Shown piece after piece: positions 33,284-42,619 of a stretch of DNA of 64,000 nucleotides. The notes under the pieces were generated by a model. That model had not been told where the DNA came from and did not search any database. It worked only from the letters and a program-made list of their open reading frames with translations. Within the stretch, counting starts at the first letter, position 1, and each line of letters starts with the position of its first letter. Made by a program: the position numbers and the translations under genes. This DNA is from an uncultured Bacilli bacterium (GTDB lineage: Bacteria; Bacillota_I; Bacilli_A; RF39; UBA660), in the NCBI GenBank assembly GCA_934162125.1, contig CAKPHU010000001.1, positions 62,001 to 126,000 of the forward strand, in the 5' to 3' direction.

Positions 33284-33982
33284 CTATTTTGTATCTTTTA
33301 AATAATAGTGTCTAATAGCTTTTAAGTTGTCATCTAGTTCATAACAGATTGGGTTACCTGTTTGTAATTCTAGATTGATAATATCTTCATCACTAATATT
33401 ATCTAAATATTTTATAAGACCTCTTAGACTATTACCATGTGCGACTATGATGACATTTTTGCCAGATAATAGATCTTGTTTAATATCACTGTTCCAATAA
33501 TCCAAAACTCTTTTGATAGTATCAAGAAGATTTTCTGTTGTTGGAAGTTCTTCTTTAGTTAAATCTTTATATTTTGGATCATTTCCAGGATATCTTTCAT
33601 CGTCTATTGTTAAAGCTGGCGGTCTTACATCGGTACTTCTACGCCATAACATAACTTGATGTTCACCATATTTTTCTTTAGTTTCATCTTTATTTAATCC
33701 TTGTAAGGCACCATAGTGACGTTCATTTAGATGCCATGACTTTTTTATTTCAATATTCTCTTCACCCATTTCCTTTAAAATGTAGTCAAGAGTCGAAATA
33801 GCTCTTTGAAGAACTGATGTATATGCTATATCAAAATGAAAGCCTTTTTCTTTTAAAACTTTACCTGCCTCTTTAGCTTCAGTAATTCCTTTTTCAGATA
33901 AACCAACGTCAGTCCAACCTGTAAATCTATTTTCAAGATTCCAGATACTTTGTCCATGGCGAACTAATACTAATTTAATCAT
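33284..33982 (-). CDS. gpmA: 2,3-bisphosphoglycerate-dependent phosphoglycerate mutase
   Basis: A 232-residue glycolytic enzyme that interconverts 3- and 2-phosphoglycerate. VRHGQSIWNLENRFTGWTD at residues 8-26 holds the phosphorylated His in RHG. ERHYGALQGLNK and VRPPALTID are substrate-site segments, and AHGNSLRGL near residue 182 carries the second His. Length is normal for GpmA. It overlaps the preceding phosphodiesterase gene by eight bases, so both are on one transcript. Confidence 0.95.
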   Translation of the reverse strand: MIKLVLVRHGQSIWNLENRFTGWTDVGLSEKGITEAKEAGKVLKEKGFHFDIAYTSVLQRAISTLDYILKEMGEENIEIKKSWHLNERHYGALQGLNKDETKEKYGEHQVMLWRRSTDVRPPALTIDDERYPGNDPKYKDLTKEELPTTENLLDTIKRVLDYWNSDIKQDLLSGKNVIIVAHGNSLRGLIKYLDNISDEDIINLELQTGNPICYELDDNLKAIRHYYLKDTK

Positions 33983-34529
33983 ATTCTTCCTCCTTTAAAT
34001 ATTTCTTAGCAATTATTTCACCATTTAATAGATCCTTTAAAGTAATCATCTTTTCATCAATAATTAAATAACTGTGTTTAGTGTCATTTTTTGGTAGGGA
34101 AATAGATCCAGCATTAACACAGATAACATCATCTTTTTCTTTGATGAAGCCTGTATGAAAATGACCATAAACTAGAACATCAATATTTGGTGGAATATTA
34201 TCTATATTATATTTTTGACCGTGGGTGAAGAAGAATTTTTTATTACTAATGGTCAAAGTATAGGAGCTGTGAAACTCAAATGAAGAGATTGTTTCATCAA
34301 CTTCTGCATCACAATTACCTTTGATACATATAAGCGAATCTTTTAACGAATTAAGTTTCTCACAAACTTGCATAGGATTGTAGTCTTTAGGTAAAGGATT
34401 TCTTGGCCCATGATAATATAAATCTCCTAATAATATTATTTTGTCTGGTTTTTCTATTTTTAATCTTTCTAAGAATAAATCAGTATAATAATTAGATCCA
34501 TGTATATCAGAAATGATAAGTAATTTCAT
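33975..34529 (-). CDS. YfcE-type metallophosphoesterase
   Basis: A 184-residue calcineurin-like phosphodiesterase. ISDIHGSNYY near residue 6 is the DxH motif, LLGDLYYHGPRN is GDxxxxG, KGNCDAEVD is GNCD, and VYGHFHTGF is the GHxH motif. The YfcE/MJ0936 family hydrolyses phosphodiesters of unknown natural identity. It overlaps gpmA by eight bases. The cluster of genes here does not reveal its substrate. Confidence 0.9.
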   Translation of the reverse strand: MKLLIISDIHGSNYYTDLFLERLKIEKPDKIILLGDLYYHGPRNPLPKDYNPMQVCEKLNSLKDSLICIKGNCDAEVDETISSFEFHSSYTLTISNKKFFFTHGQKYNIDNIPPNIDVLVYGHFHTGFIKEKDDVICVNAGSISLPKNDTKHSYLIIDEKMITLKDLLNGEIIAKKYLKEEEYD

Positions 34530-34611
34530 AATAGCCTCCTTTATTTTACCTAATATTATTTTATCATATTTGGAAAATAATGAAGTATTTTTCGAAAAAA
34601 GTTTAAAGTAA

Positions 34612-34636
34612 AAGGATAAGTTTTGGGCTTATCCTT
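34612..34636 (-). terminator. Terminator after prepilin-like gene
   Basis: AAGGATAAG at 34612-34620 pairs with CTTATCCTT at 34628-34636, followed by TTTTACTTT on the minus strand. Confidence 0.82.
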
Positions 34637-34642
34637 GGATTG

Positions 34643-35080
34643 CTATTTTAAACTGGCAATTGCATTAGCTACCGCAGTTTGTGCTGCTTTAGCATCAGTA
34701 TATAATCCACTCTTACTGTTTTTCGTGTAGACTACTACTCCATTGCAACTTTGTCTATTATAAGTTACATCACTTATATATCTATTATCTTCATCAGTTA
34801 AGTCACTTAGACAAATATATTTTTCATCTTCATCTATATTTCTAGCATAACTATCTGGATAAGTTGATGTATCTTCTAATCCTGATGTACAGTAGTCTTG
34901 AATATATAGATCAGTTGCTTTCTTTACATTTCCTTCTTGAATACGCATAGTCTTTTTTAAACTACTTTGACGTACTCTTGATATATTTGGTATTGCCACT
35001 AATAATAAGATTGCCATAATGGCTATGACAGCTAATAATTCTACTAGGGTAAAACCTTTTTCATTCTTTACTTTTTGCAT
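34643..35080 (-). CDS. Prepilin-like protein with type IV pilin N-terminus
   Basis: A 145-residue protein from ATG 35078-35080 after AGGAGAG. The start of the protein is the class III pilin signal: KNEKGFTLVELLAVIAIMA, with Gly before Phe and Glu at position 5 of the mature part, cut by a prepilin peptidase. The mature domain is helical and then globular, with two Cys pairs (DYCTSG, YICLSD, QSCNG) suggesting a disulfide. It stands alone, with no pilus assembly genes nearby. Competence or surface-filament pseudopilin is possible, as is a stand-alone surface subunit. Confidence 0.8.
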   Translation of the reverse strand: MQKVKNEKGFTLVELLAVIAIMAILLLVAIPNISRVRQSSLKKTMRIQEGNVKKATDLYIQDYCTSGLEDTSTYPDSYARNIDEDEKYICLSDLTDEDNRYISDVTYNRQSCNGVVVYTKNSKSGLYTDAKAAQTAVANAIASLK

Positions 35081-35149
35081 ATTTACTCTCCTACTCTTCC
35101 TACTATATTTGTAGTAGATCATACATTTGTAAAATTTAGTAGGTAAAAA

Positions 35150-35172
35150 AAACAAAGCATAAAGCTCTGTTT
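35150..35172 (-). terminator. Terminator after XRE gene
   Basis: AAACAAAGC and GCTCTGTTT pair with one mismatch around ATAAA, overlapping the stop codon. A poly-T tract follows on the minus strand. Confidence 0.7.
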
Positions 35173-36301
35173 AAGTAAACAACTTGTCAAAAACATCATT
35201 AATAAATGTGTAATTATTTATCTTTTCTTCTAGACAAGTTATAAATTTTTCTTTAGTGAAGTTCTTATAGGTAATTGTTTTATATGATGGATATACCTCT
35301 TCAAATTTCTCTCTTGTGATGGTATATGTGTTTCCTGTGAAGTTGTATGTAATATAGTTGACATTTTCAATTAAAGAGAAAATTGAGAACGTATTATAGA
35401 TTAGACTCTTTTCTACATAGTTATCATTGTTTATGTACCAGTCTGTAACATGATAATCAATTATAATTCCTAAATTAGTAGAATCTAATTCAATTACATT
35501 TCCATATTCTGATAAGGGTAAACTACCTATTAAGTTGATCGTATTAGAATTATTACCTAAATATTTATTTTGATATTTTATGATGCTGTCGATGCCTGAT
35601 TTTTCTCTATTAAAAGGAACATTGGGGACTGTTTCAGTGGTGTATTTTTTATTATTATCAAAAACATAATATTCATTAATAGTGTTTATATTTATTCGAT
35701 AGATATTAGAAAATAACTTATGATAAACAATCATATTATTATCTATTTCTTTTTCAAGATAAAAACGAGGTGCTTGTTTTAAATTTACTGACTCAATATA
35801 ATCTATTCCTAATATGGCGATTAGGCTTATAAATGAAATTCCTATATTTATAATTATTCTTTTATTTTTAGAGAAACTCTTCATCATATTGAAACCAGTT
35901 ATGGCAATGACAAGACCAATAATTGTATATGCACCACTTAGACTGGAATCTGGATTGAACATAGTTAAAGAAAAAATAGTTAGAGTAATTCCAAATATTA
36001 ATAATATGACTGGTAACAGATTCTTTTTATTATTGTAGTTAATTGTGTTAATTATGTTTTCTTCTAGTTTTTTTTGATAGTCTTTATTTTCTATTTCTTC
36101 ACCGCTAAGGAATTCATTAATAGTTATATCTAAGACTGAACATAGTGGATTGAATAAAGAAATATCTGGCATACACTTACCATTTTCCCAATTAGATACT
36201 GACCGATCAGTAACATTTAGTTTTTCAGCTAGTTCACTTTGAGTTAAATTCTTTTCTTTCCTTTTTTGAGCAATAAATTTGCCTATTTTTATTTGATTCA
36301 T
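35171..36301 (-). CDS. XRE-family regulator with membrane-spanning C-terminal region
   Basis: A 376-residue protein. Residues 5-65 are a Cro/CI-type helix-turn-helix (AQKRKEKNLTQSELAEKLNV, then TDRSVSNWENGKCMPD). Three hydrophobic segments (about residues 93-112, 119-138 and 145-163) follow, then a large C-terminal domain of about 210 residues with strand-rich character. The HTH is cytoplasmic and the C-terminal domain may be outside or associated with the membrane, giving a one-component membrane sensor-regulator. The ligand and the regulated genes are unknown. It has no nearby operon partner. Confidence 0.82.
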   Translation of the reverse strand: MNQIKIGKFIAQKRKEKNLTQSELAEKLNVTDRSVSNWENGKCMPDISLFNPLCSVLDITINEFLSGEEIENKDYQKKLEENIINTINYNNKKNLLPVILLIFGITLTIFSLTMFNPDSSLSGAYTIIGLVIAITGFNMMKSFSKNKRIIINIGISFISLIAILGIDYIESVNLKQAPRFYLEKEIDNNMIVYHKLFSNIYRININTINEYYVFDNNKKYTTETVPNVPFNREKSGIDSIIKYQNKYLGNNSNTINLIGSLPLSEYGNVIELDSTNLGIIIDYHVTDWYINNDNYVEKSLIYNTFSIFSLIENVNYITYNFTGNTYTITREKFEEVYPSYKTITYKNFTKEKFITCLEEKINNYTFINDVFDKLFT

Positions 36302-36383
36302 TTTGGGCTCCTTTCATATCAATTGTACAATATTTTTATTTTTTTACCATGAAATGAAACTGGAGTTTTATACTTTTTTTTAA

Positions 36384-36671
36384 TTAAACGTAATAAATTA
36401 TCTCTTTCCCTAATTCTTTAGCATGTTCTATTTCATTAGCTGTACTTGTGCCAATATAGTTGTCAACATTTACAACATAAATGGCATCAGAAAGTTCTAT
36501 TCTTTTAAAATGAGCTTCTTTTAAGTTCTTTAGTTCTTCTTCTGTTAGGGGACTTTTAGCAATGCTAAAAACTGGAGTTAAGACACATGTTCCTTCTAAA
36601 GTTAATTGTTCAGATATTTGTAACATTTGATCTTTAAATTTTAGACTTCCACAAATTGTAATTACTTTCAT
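36384..36671 (-). CDS. Nucleoside 2-deoxyribosyltransferase-like/TIR-fold protein
   Basis: A 95-residue protein beginning MKVITICGSLKFKDQM, with ERIELSDAIYVVN-like text (KRIELSDAIYVVNVDNYIG) and STANEIEHAKELGKEIIYY at the end. The pattern of a first strand, GS motif, then a strand followed by E-I-x-x-A is shared with nucleoside 2-deoxyribosyltransferases and small DUF4406-type proteins. The Glu in ANEIEHA would be the catalytic residue of that fold. The substrate is unknown; this is a minimal version of the domain. Confidence 0.7.
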   Translation of the reverse strand: MKVITICGSLKFKDQMLQISEQLTLEGTCVLTPVFSIAKSPLTEEELKNLKEAHFKRIELSDAIYVVNVDNYIGTSTANEIEHAKELGKEIIYYV

Positions 36672-36721
36672 ACTATTCTCCTTTTTGTTTATTGATTAGA
36701 TTTTAACATAGAATAAAAGAA

Positions 36722-36748
36722 AACTCCATCTTGTGATGAAGTTGTTTT
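36722..36748. terminator. Hairpin with T-runs on both sides
   Basis: AACTCCATC and GATGAAGTT form a nine-pair stem with one mismatch, flanked by A-rich and T-rich runs. It terminates the 36793 gene on the minus strand. A similar hairpin lies at 38711-38733. Confidence 0.7.
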
Positions 36749-36792
36749 TATTTTTTCATTGTCAAGCTATGCTTATTGTAATAATTTAGTTA

Positions 36793-37284
36793 TTAAATTT
36801 CTGTTGTATCTGTGATAGGAAATTTTTCTGTTGCTTCAGCTAGAACTTCTACTACCATTGGGCCACTTTTAGTAACATAATAATATTTACCTTCTTCTAA
36901 TTCTCCTTGATAGAAACTACTCGGAGCATCTGGTAGAGGCTTATAATAGTAGTATTTGCGGCCAGAATTACTAATGAAACAATACTTCTTATCAGTAATT
37001 TCAATTAAATAAAGTAGTTTCCCATTAGTTGGATTATTTCTATTGATATATTTTATTATAATACAAATTAGAGAATAAATACTAAGCACTTCAAAAAATA
37101 GTCCAAATGCAAAGAATACAAAATTCTTTGCTAAATACAGTTTGAAACCAGCAAAATCTTTTACGTTGACAAGGCCTGAAACACACTGAAGAGAAAAAGC
37201 AATCGCAAACATAAAGATTGCGAGTAAAACAGACTCAATTTCTTTTTTAATACGTTTTTTTCTTTCATAATCATCTTCTAACAT
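36793..37284 (-). CDS. Membrane protein, shorter paralog
   Basis: A 163-residue protein with an N-terminal MLEDDYERKKRIKKEIESV segment, then two hydrophobic helices (about 15-37 and 52-76) and a C-terminal beta-rich domain with YFISNSGRKYYYYKPL. The first 80 residues align well with the protein at 37329 (MLEDDHTEKARIKEAIKF), so the two genes arose by duplication. It is shorter because it lacks the C-terminal helices. Function unknown. It reads in the same direction 44 bases after its paralog. Confidence 0.6.
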   Translation of the reverse strand: MLEDDYERKKRIKKEIESVLLAIFMFAIAFSLQCVSGLVNVKDFAGFKLYLAKNFVFFAFGLFFEVLSIYSLICIIIKYINRNNPTNGKLLYLIEITDKKYCFISNSGRKYYYYKPLPDAPSSFYQGELEEGKYYYVTKSGPMVVEVLAEATEKFPITDTTEI

Positions 37285-37328
37285 AATAATTACCTCTTTA
37301 CTCTATTTTTAATATTTATAATTAAATT

Positions 37329-38219
37329 TTATTTCTTATTAAAGTACTTTCTCATTGCATAAATTATGTTTATGTATATGGCAATTAGGACAGCTGTTAA
37401 AAACACTTTGGAAAAAGCACTTTGTGTATTGATGATGGTGCTTAATAATACAATAGAAACAAAAATTATAGGAACAGCAATATAAATAAGTACTATATAT
37501 TTATAAGATTTTTTCATCTTAGTGTCATCTACTGGCAATTCTGAAGACTGATTTCTTTGTATTATTTTGTAAATTGAATCATATATCAAAAGATATGTTG
37601 GCAATATTAAAAGGTAAAGTCCAACCAGTCTTCCTGATCCTTTTGACATAATTGTTATAATTAGGAAAACAAGGAAAATAAAATAAATTATTGGCAAAAG
37701 TAATATATCTTCAAAGTTACCAGCTGGACTGTACCAGTTCAACCAGTAACTCCTTTTTATTTTTAGTTTTTTAAATTTCTCTGATGACTCTTCAACTATC
37801 AATTCTAATACTTCACCATGCACAAAGCCATAATAATATTTGTATTGTTCTAACTTTAATTTACTACCATAAATATCGTAGTAATATTTTTTCCCTTTAG
37901 CATCAAGAAATTCTGCCCATTTATCTTCAATATTGTCCAAGTAAAGAAGTGTTTTTTTATTTCCACGATGTTCGACTATACTGGTTTTAATAAACCAAAA
38001 AATGAGAAATATTGATATTCCTTCAAAAAATAATCCAAATAGAAATGGCATTAGGTTACCACTATATAAATATGCCTTAAAACTTTCGGAGTCCTTTACT
38101 TCAAGAATTCCTGTAAGACATTGAAATAAAAATCCCCAAGCAAAAATACCAATTGCCATTAAAAAGAACTTAATTGCTTCTTTAATACGAGCTTTTTCTG
38201 TATGATCATCTTCTAACAT
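37329..38219 (-). CDS. Membrane protein, longer paralog
   Basis: A 296-residue protein with about six hydrophobic helices: two near residues 17-37 and 50-75, then a beta domain (KYYYDIYGSKLKLEQYKYYYG), then four in the C-terminal 120 residues. The N-terminal half is paralogous to the gene at 36793, with identical order of motifs including GLFFE at the end of helix two. The conserved MLEDD start follows a GAGGTAAATGTT site in both. No known family. The duplication with different C-terminal lengths suggests specialisation or truncation of one copy. Confidence 0.6.
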   Translation of the reverse strand: MLEDDHTEKARIKEAIKFFLMAIGIFAWGFLFQCLTGILEVKDSESFKAYLYSGNLMPFLFGLFFEGISIFLIFWFIKTSIVEHRGNKKTLLYLDNIEDKWAEFLDAKGKKYYYDIYGSKLKLEQYKYYYGFVHGEVLELIVEESSEKFKKLKIKRSYWLNWYSPAGNFEDILLLPIIYFIFLVFLIITIMSKGSGRLVGLYLLILPTYLLIYDSIYKIIQRNQSSELPVDDTKMKKSYKYIVLIYIAVPIIFVSIVLLSTIINTQSAFSKVFLTAVLIAIYINIIYAMRKYFNKK

Positions 38220-38251
38220 AACATTTACCTCTTTACTCTCTTATAATTATT

Positions 38252-38659
38252 TTAATTTTTAGATAGACTTATTTTAATTTCTTCTATAATATGTCCAATA
38301 TTTCCTTCACCAGCATATTTTGTCATATCAAAGAAATTATCATTGATGTCTACCCATTCTAATTTATTGACTTCTTCTACTAAAGTTATTTCTTTATTTA
38401 AAATTCCATAATATACTTCAATAGATTTATTAAAAATAATGTATTCAAAATTCATAAAATGGACTAAAGAAATATCTTTATCTGTAATACCAGTTTCTTC
38501 GCCTAGTTCACGATATGCTTCATTTAAGCCATCATTATCTTTTTCAATCTTGCCACCTACTAGATTGTACATTCCTTGATATGGTTCTTTGGTGCGTTTA
38601 CACATTAAAGTCTTTTTAAACTCTTTATCAAACACTACAATTACATTATACTTCTTCAT
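38252..38659 (-). CDS. NUDIX hydrolase
   Basis: A 135-residue NUDIX protein. GGKIEKDNDGLNEAYRELGE, continuing ETGI, is the 23-residue Nudix box (GX5EX7REUXEEXGU) near residues 36-58. The arrangement resembles MutT-type enzymes that clean up oxidised nucleotides, but the true substrate is unknown. It has a GGAGTC site before ATG and stands upstream of the paralogous membrane proteins on the same strand, 32 bases from the 37329 gene. Confidence 0.88.
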   Translation of the reverse strand: MKKYNVIVVFDKEFKKTLMCKRTKEPYQGMYNLVGGKIEKDNDGLNEAYRELGEETGITDKDISLVHFMNFEYIIFNKSIEVYYGILNKEITLVEEVNKLEWVDINDNFFDMTKYAGEGNIGHIIEEIKISLSKN

Positions 38660-38710
38660 TTTAGACTCCTTTAAAACTTACTAATTAAATTTTATCATAA
38701 GATAAAAGAA

Positions 38711-38733
38711 AACTCCATCATATTGATAGAGTT
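38711..38733 (-). terminator. Terminator after the second NUDIX gene
   Basis: AACTCCATCA and TGATAGAGTT pair with one mismatch around a three-base loop, within an AAAAGAAAACTCC context shared with the hairpin at 36722. Confidence 0.65.
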
Positions 38734-38793
38734 CTTTTGTATTATTTTATTTTGTATTTAATATGTGAAAGTGATCTATGGTTTTGTGATTAT

Positions 38794-39279
38794 TTATAGA
38801 TCGTTTTCAACGATATGTTCATATGTGTCCTTAATATTTGTCAATTTTTCTTTTAGAAAGTCGGGTTTGATTGGAGAATCTTTAATATCCTTTTTATCAA
38901 TCCATTTGTATATTATGTCCTTTCCTGGTTCGATTCCATTGAATTCTTCTGACTCTAATAATTTTGAGTCAGCTGGGATATTTACTAAGTAACCTAGGAT
39001 GTATTGATGTTGTGTCTTGTTGTCAAAGTTGAAGAAATATTCAGTAAACCATAATGGTCTTTCAATAGTGGCTTTTGTTTCACCAGTTTCTTCTTCTAAC
39101 TCTCTTAATACTACTTCTTCACCAGTTTCTAAAGTAGCAATTGCACCACCTGGTAGTGCCCAGTTTGCATCGTTTTTCCTTTTTTGGAATAGTATTTTGT
39201 CATCTTTGATTATTACGCCAACTGCTCTGCAACCAAATTTGACATTTCCGATCATTAATCTTATATCTTCTTTTTCCAT
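38794..39279 (-). CDS. NUDIX hydrolase
   Basis: A 161-residue NUDIX protein from ATG 39277-39279, which follows GGGAGGG; an ATG 12 bases earlier overlaps that site. The Nudix box GGAIATLETGEEVVLRELEE, then ETGE, is near residues 45-68. NTP or NDP-sugar hydrolysis is typical. Its N-terminal and C-terminal parts differ from the NUDIX protein at 38252, so they are not recent duplicates. It has its own terminator. Confidence 0.88.
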   Translation of the reverse strand: MEKEDIRLMIGNVKFGCRAVGVIIKDDKILFQKRKNDANWALPGGAIATLETGEEVVLRELEEETGETKATIERPLWFTEYFFNFDNKTQHQYILGYLVNIPADSKLLESEEFNGIEPGKDIIYKWIDKKDIKDSPIKPDFLKEKLTNIKDTYEHIVENDL

Positions 39280-39291
39280 GTTCCCTCCCAA

Positions 39292-39529
39292 ATGGTATTA
39301 TATCGTATCTTTCTATATTATGCACTAATAATTTGTACTTTTTCTTTTAAAACGTTTATTTCTTCCTGGCACAACTTTAAATTGTCCTTACAGATACTGT
39401 TTTTTTGAACTCATATTTGGGAACTGTTGTTATCTTTATGAATAATATTTATTACCAGATGAATCTGTTTTGGTAGTAGTTCCATCGGAGAAGTTTTTTT
39501 AAAGTGTGAAAATAGATTCTTTTATTTTT
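39292..39529. other. Gene-free interval with short coding-like scraps
   Basis: No complete gene is visible. On the minus strand a start-less fragment reads FSDGTTTKTDSSGNKYYS before a stop. Nearer the NUDIX gene another reads KDNLKLCQEEINVLKEKVQ to a stop. Both look like decayed ends of genes, without enough length to name them. Confidence 0.4.
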
Positions 39530-42484
39530 TTATTGTTTTAGTTCTGTTTTATTATGTTTTTTCTTGATATTTTTGAATACAATTAAAGCAATTATTAAAA
39601 TTAGTATTATTGAAGAAATTATTATTATAATTTTTTTACTTGAATCTAAATTTGTATCTGTTGATTCATTAGCATTATTTTGACTGACTTTCTCCCATTT
39701 AGCTTTAAGAACTATATCTTTGTTTGCGACTGTATTAAAATCAAATGTTTTATTGTTTAACTGCCATTCAATGAACTTATAACCTTTTTTAGTAGGGTTA
39801 GCTGGTTTATTTATTTTTTTACCTTTTTTGATAGTTTGACTTTGAATTTTAGTTCCACCATCTGTATCAAAAGTTACTTTATAAGTGGTTGAAGTATTGC
39901 TTTTACTTGGTTCCTCTTCATTATTTTTTTCAGGATCTTTTGTCTGATTACTTTCTGAATTGTTTCCTGAACTGTTTCCTGAATTGTTTTCTGGAGTCTT
40001 GGTACCTTCTTTACTCCATTTAGCATATAAAGTTATGTTGCTGGTTGGATTTATTTCAGATCCGCCATCACCTATTTTATTTTGATACGTAGGTTCTTGA
40101 TACCAGCCTTCAAATATATAACCTTTTCTTGTTGGGGTTGGCAACTTATTGCCTGATGAGAGATATTTAATACTTTTACTGCAACTTTTAGTTGTTGAAT
40201 TGAATGTATATGGTGATTTACAAGTTGCCGAACTCCACTTAATGCCATCACCTAAAATAAGATTGACATTGTAGTTTAGTTTTGGCTTGTAATAGTTACT
40301 AGGTCTAAGAGCAACATATAGATCGCTAGCATAGACAACATCCATTAAATATCTGTTACTATAAACATCTATTTCACTAGCTCTTCCTTGATATTTGGAA
40401 TGAATAATTCTATGACGAATGACTTTAGAATTTTGAACGTCATAATAAGTATATGTTGGAACGTAACCTGTGCTTTTTTCATAGACTAGGCCAGTATACA
40501 TAAGAGCGTTTGTTATAGTAAATTGATTTGAAGACGAATCTTTTTTTAGAGTGATTATTATGTCACCAGGATTAAAATATATTCTTGAACTCCATAGAGG
40601 CTTTACCCTATTAAATTGACTCATGTCATTGATATTAGAATAATATAATTTTTCATAAAGCATTCCACCGTAGAAGCCTGGTACTAACATTTTATTAATA
40701 GCTTTTTCGTTTGCGTTTAATGAACTAATTTGAGTTTGTAATTTTCTTGTATAGTAATTATCAAAACCATTCTTATTAAAGATACTATTTTTAATGTTAT
40801 CGGCTGTTAATAATGAAGATAATTTATTATTTTTATTTGATATTGTAAGATTAGTATTTGAAAAGTACTTGTCGTAAAAGTCTGTTATGTAATTTAAGCT
40901 ACTGCTAAAGTTTTGAGAACTAGTATTATTTGTATCAGTGCTTACCTGTTCTATTAACATTTCTGAATACTTTCCTACAAGAGCTGAATCAACAGGAGTA
41001 TTAATACTTGTTAGTTTTAGTTCTTCTCCCCCGTAGTTAACTCGCATTCCTTTATTTTCAATTTTAGTTATATTAGTTGAATCATTAACTCGTACAACAT
41101 ATGAATAAGTAACATTGTCACCTGGATTTGATGTTACATTATTCCATGTGATGGTATTTCCGTTAACAGTACAAGAATTTGTACAACTAACAAAAGTTGT
41201 ATTTGTTGGTATTTCAGCACTTATATTTATTCCAGAATAGCTTTTGTTGCTTGTGGTTGTTTTCCAAGTCCAGCCACTATCTTTGCAAGCTGTAGCATTC
41301 GTTTTGAAACCAGAATTACAGAAATTAATGTTTGATTTATTCTGAAGAACAAGTCTATAAGATATCTTTTCCCCATTTGCGACTGAGGACGAATCATAAC
41401 TAAGTGTCGTGTCTCTTGTTATACTATATAGATATTGCATAACTTTTAAATTGTTTAATTTGACACGAGCTTTAACATTACCATTTATTTTGGAACTATC
41501 AAGTTGGCAAGTGTTATTTGTTGTACCATTACACAAAGCATTTATCGGCCTTAATATGGTAAATATTGTATTATCACTAGTACCATGTTTTCTTATTTGA
41601 CTATTGTATAAATATTCGGCACTGGAGTATGTGACATTAGATGAATCATATCCTGAATTTGTAGTACCATCACTATTTTTAGTATATGAGGCACCAGATG
41701 AATGAATAATACCACCACCTGATTCTAAGACGTCACCTATCCACAACATGGCATGACCGTTATTAAGAATAATATCTCCTGGTTGTAGTAAGGACTTTGC
41801 TTCATTTAAGAAATTGTCATAGTTACTCATATGGGTTATATCATTGGTATAGCTTCCTTTAAAGCCATATACGGCATCAACTTTATTAGTGTTAGCATTC
41901 CATTGATAAGTTGCAACTAATATAGAATTGTCTTTGTTTCCAGCCACTTTAGATGTATTGTTAGCTATGTTTTTAGCAATATTATTTAAAAAGTTTACAC
42001 TTATAGCTTTACTAAAATATTTATATAGATTTTGAAAATCAGTCTCACTTTCTCCGCCCCATTTGGTAGTAGCAGAACTATTATTAACTAATTTATATGT
42101 AGTATATGGCTGATTTTCGACTAGTACTTTTCTGAAACTAGAAAAATCGTAGCCAAATGAATGGAGATAGACTGTTGCAGTAAAAGCTTCACATTGCGTA
42201 GTCATGTATTTGGAACTACTAAGCATTTCAGGAGTGACATTATACCTTGTTGAAAATTCTGAATGTGTCTCATCTTCCCAATAACCTTCATAATCATTAT
42301 ATGCATTATTATAATAATAACTAAGTGCTGTAGACACGACTATATCTTGCATTTCTTTTCTAGTGAAACTTGCACTGTTAATTGAATAGGCATTTTTAGT
42401 GAACATGGCGATGATGGCAAAAAGTATAATAACAAGCATTGATATATTAGCTATTAACATTTGCCTATATTTATTGTTTTTCAT
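39530..42484 (-). CDS. Large surface protein with two NlpC/P60-like domains, DUF11-like domain and InlB repeats
   Basis: A 984-residue protein from ATG 42482-42484 after GGAG. Order: N-terminal membrane anchor or signal (residues about 8-30); an NlpC/P60-like domain with TTQCEAFTATVY (Cys) and GHAMLWIGD (His); a DUF11-like beta domain with a Cys pair; a linker; a second, more diverged NlpC/P60-like domain (FNPGDIIITL); two Listeria-Bacteroides/InlB repeats ending in LYAKW and LKAKWEK; and a C-terminal membrane helix with KKKHNK tail. This suggests a wall-facing peptidase or amidase held at both ends. The second domain may be inactive, as no clear catalytic Cys is seen. Confidence 0.75.
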   Translation of the reverse strand: MKNNKYRQMLIANISMLVIILFAIIAMFTKNAYSINSASFTRKEMQDIVVSTALSYYYNNAYNDYEGYWEDETHSEFSTRYNVTPEMLSSSKYMTTQCEAFTATVYLHSFGYDFSSFRKVLVENQPYTTYKLVNNSSATTKWGGESETDFQNLYKYFSKAISVNFLNNIAKNIANNTSKVAGNKDNSILVATYQWNANTNKVDAVYGFKGSYTNDITHMSNYDNFLNEAKSLLQPGDIILNNGHAMLWIGDVLESGGGIIHSSGASYTKNSDGTTNSGYDSSNVTYSSAEYLYNSQIRKHGTSDNTIFTILRPINALCNGTTNNTCQLDSSKINGNVKARVKLNNLKVMQYLYSITRDTTLSYDSSSVANGEKISYRLVLQNKSNINFCNSGFKTNATACKDSGWTWKTTTSNKSYSGINISAEIPTNTTFVSCTNSCTVNGNTITWNNVTSNPGDNVTYSYVVRVNDSTNITKIENKGMRVNYGGEELKLTSINTPVDSALVGKYSEMLIEQVSTDTNNTSSQNFSSSLNYITDFYDKYFSNTNLTISNKNNKLSSLLTADNIKNSIFNKNGFDNYYTRKLQTQISSLNANEKAINKMLVPGFYGGMLYEKLYYSNINDMSQFNRVKPLWSSRIYFNPGDIIITLKKDSSSNQFTITNALMYTGLVYEKSTGYVPTYTYYDVQNSKVIRHRIIHSKYQGRASEIDVYSNRYLMDVVYASDLYVALRPSNYYKPKLNYNVNLILGDGIKWSSATCKSPYTFNSTTKSCSKSIKYLSSGNKLPTPTRKGYIFEGWYQEPTYQNKIGDGGSEINPTSNITLYAKWSKEGTKTPENNSGNSSGNNSESNQTKDPEKNNEEEPSKSNTSTTYKVTFDTDGGTKIQSQTIKKGKKINKPANPTKKGYKFIEWQLNNKTFDFNTVANKDIVLKAKWEKVSQNNANESTDTNLDSSKKIIIIISSIILILIIALIVFKNIKKKHNKTELKQ

Positions 42485-42619
42485 TTTGATTACTCCATTC
42501 TTACTATCCAATAGAAACATATCATATTAATTAACTTTTTTCAATAAACTTTAATGCTTAATTATTATTGATAAGTAAATGTTGTGGATCAAAAAAAGTC
42601 TCATCGCTTAGACGAAACC

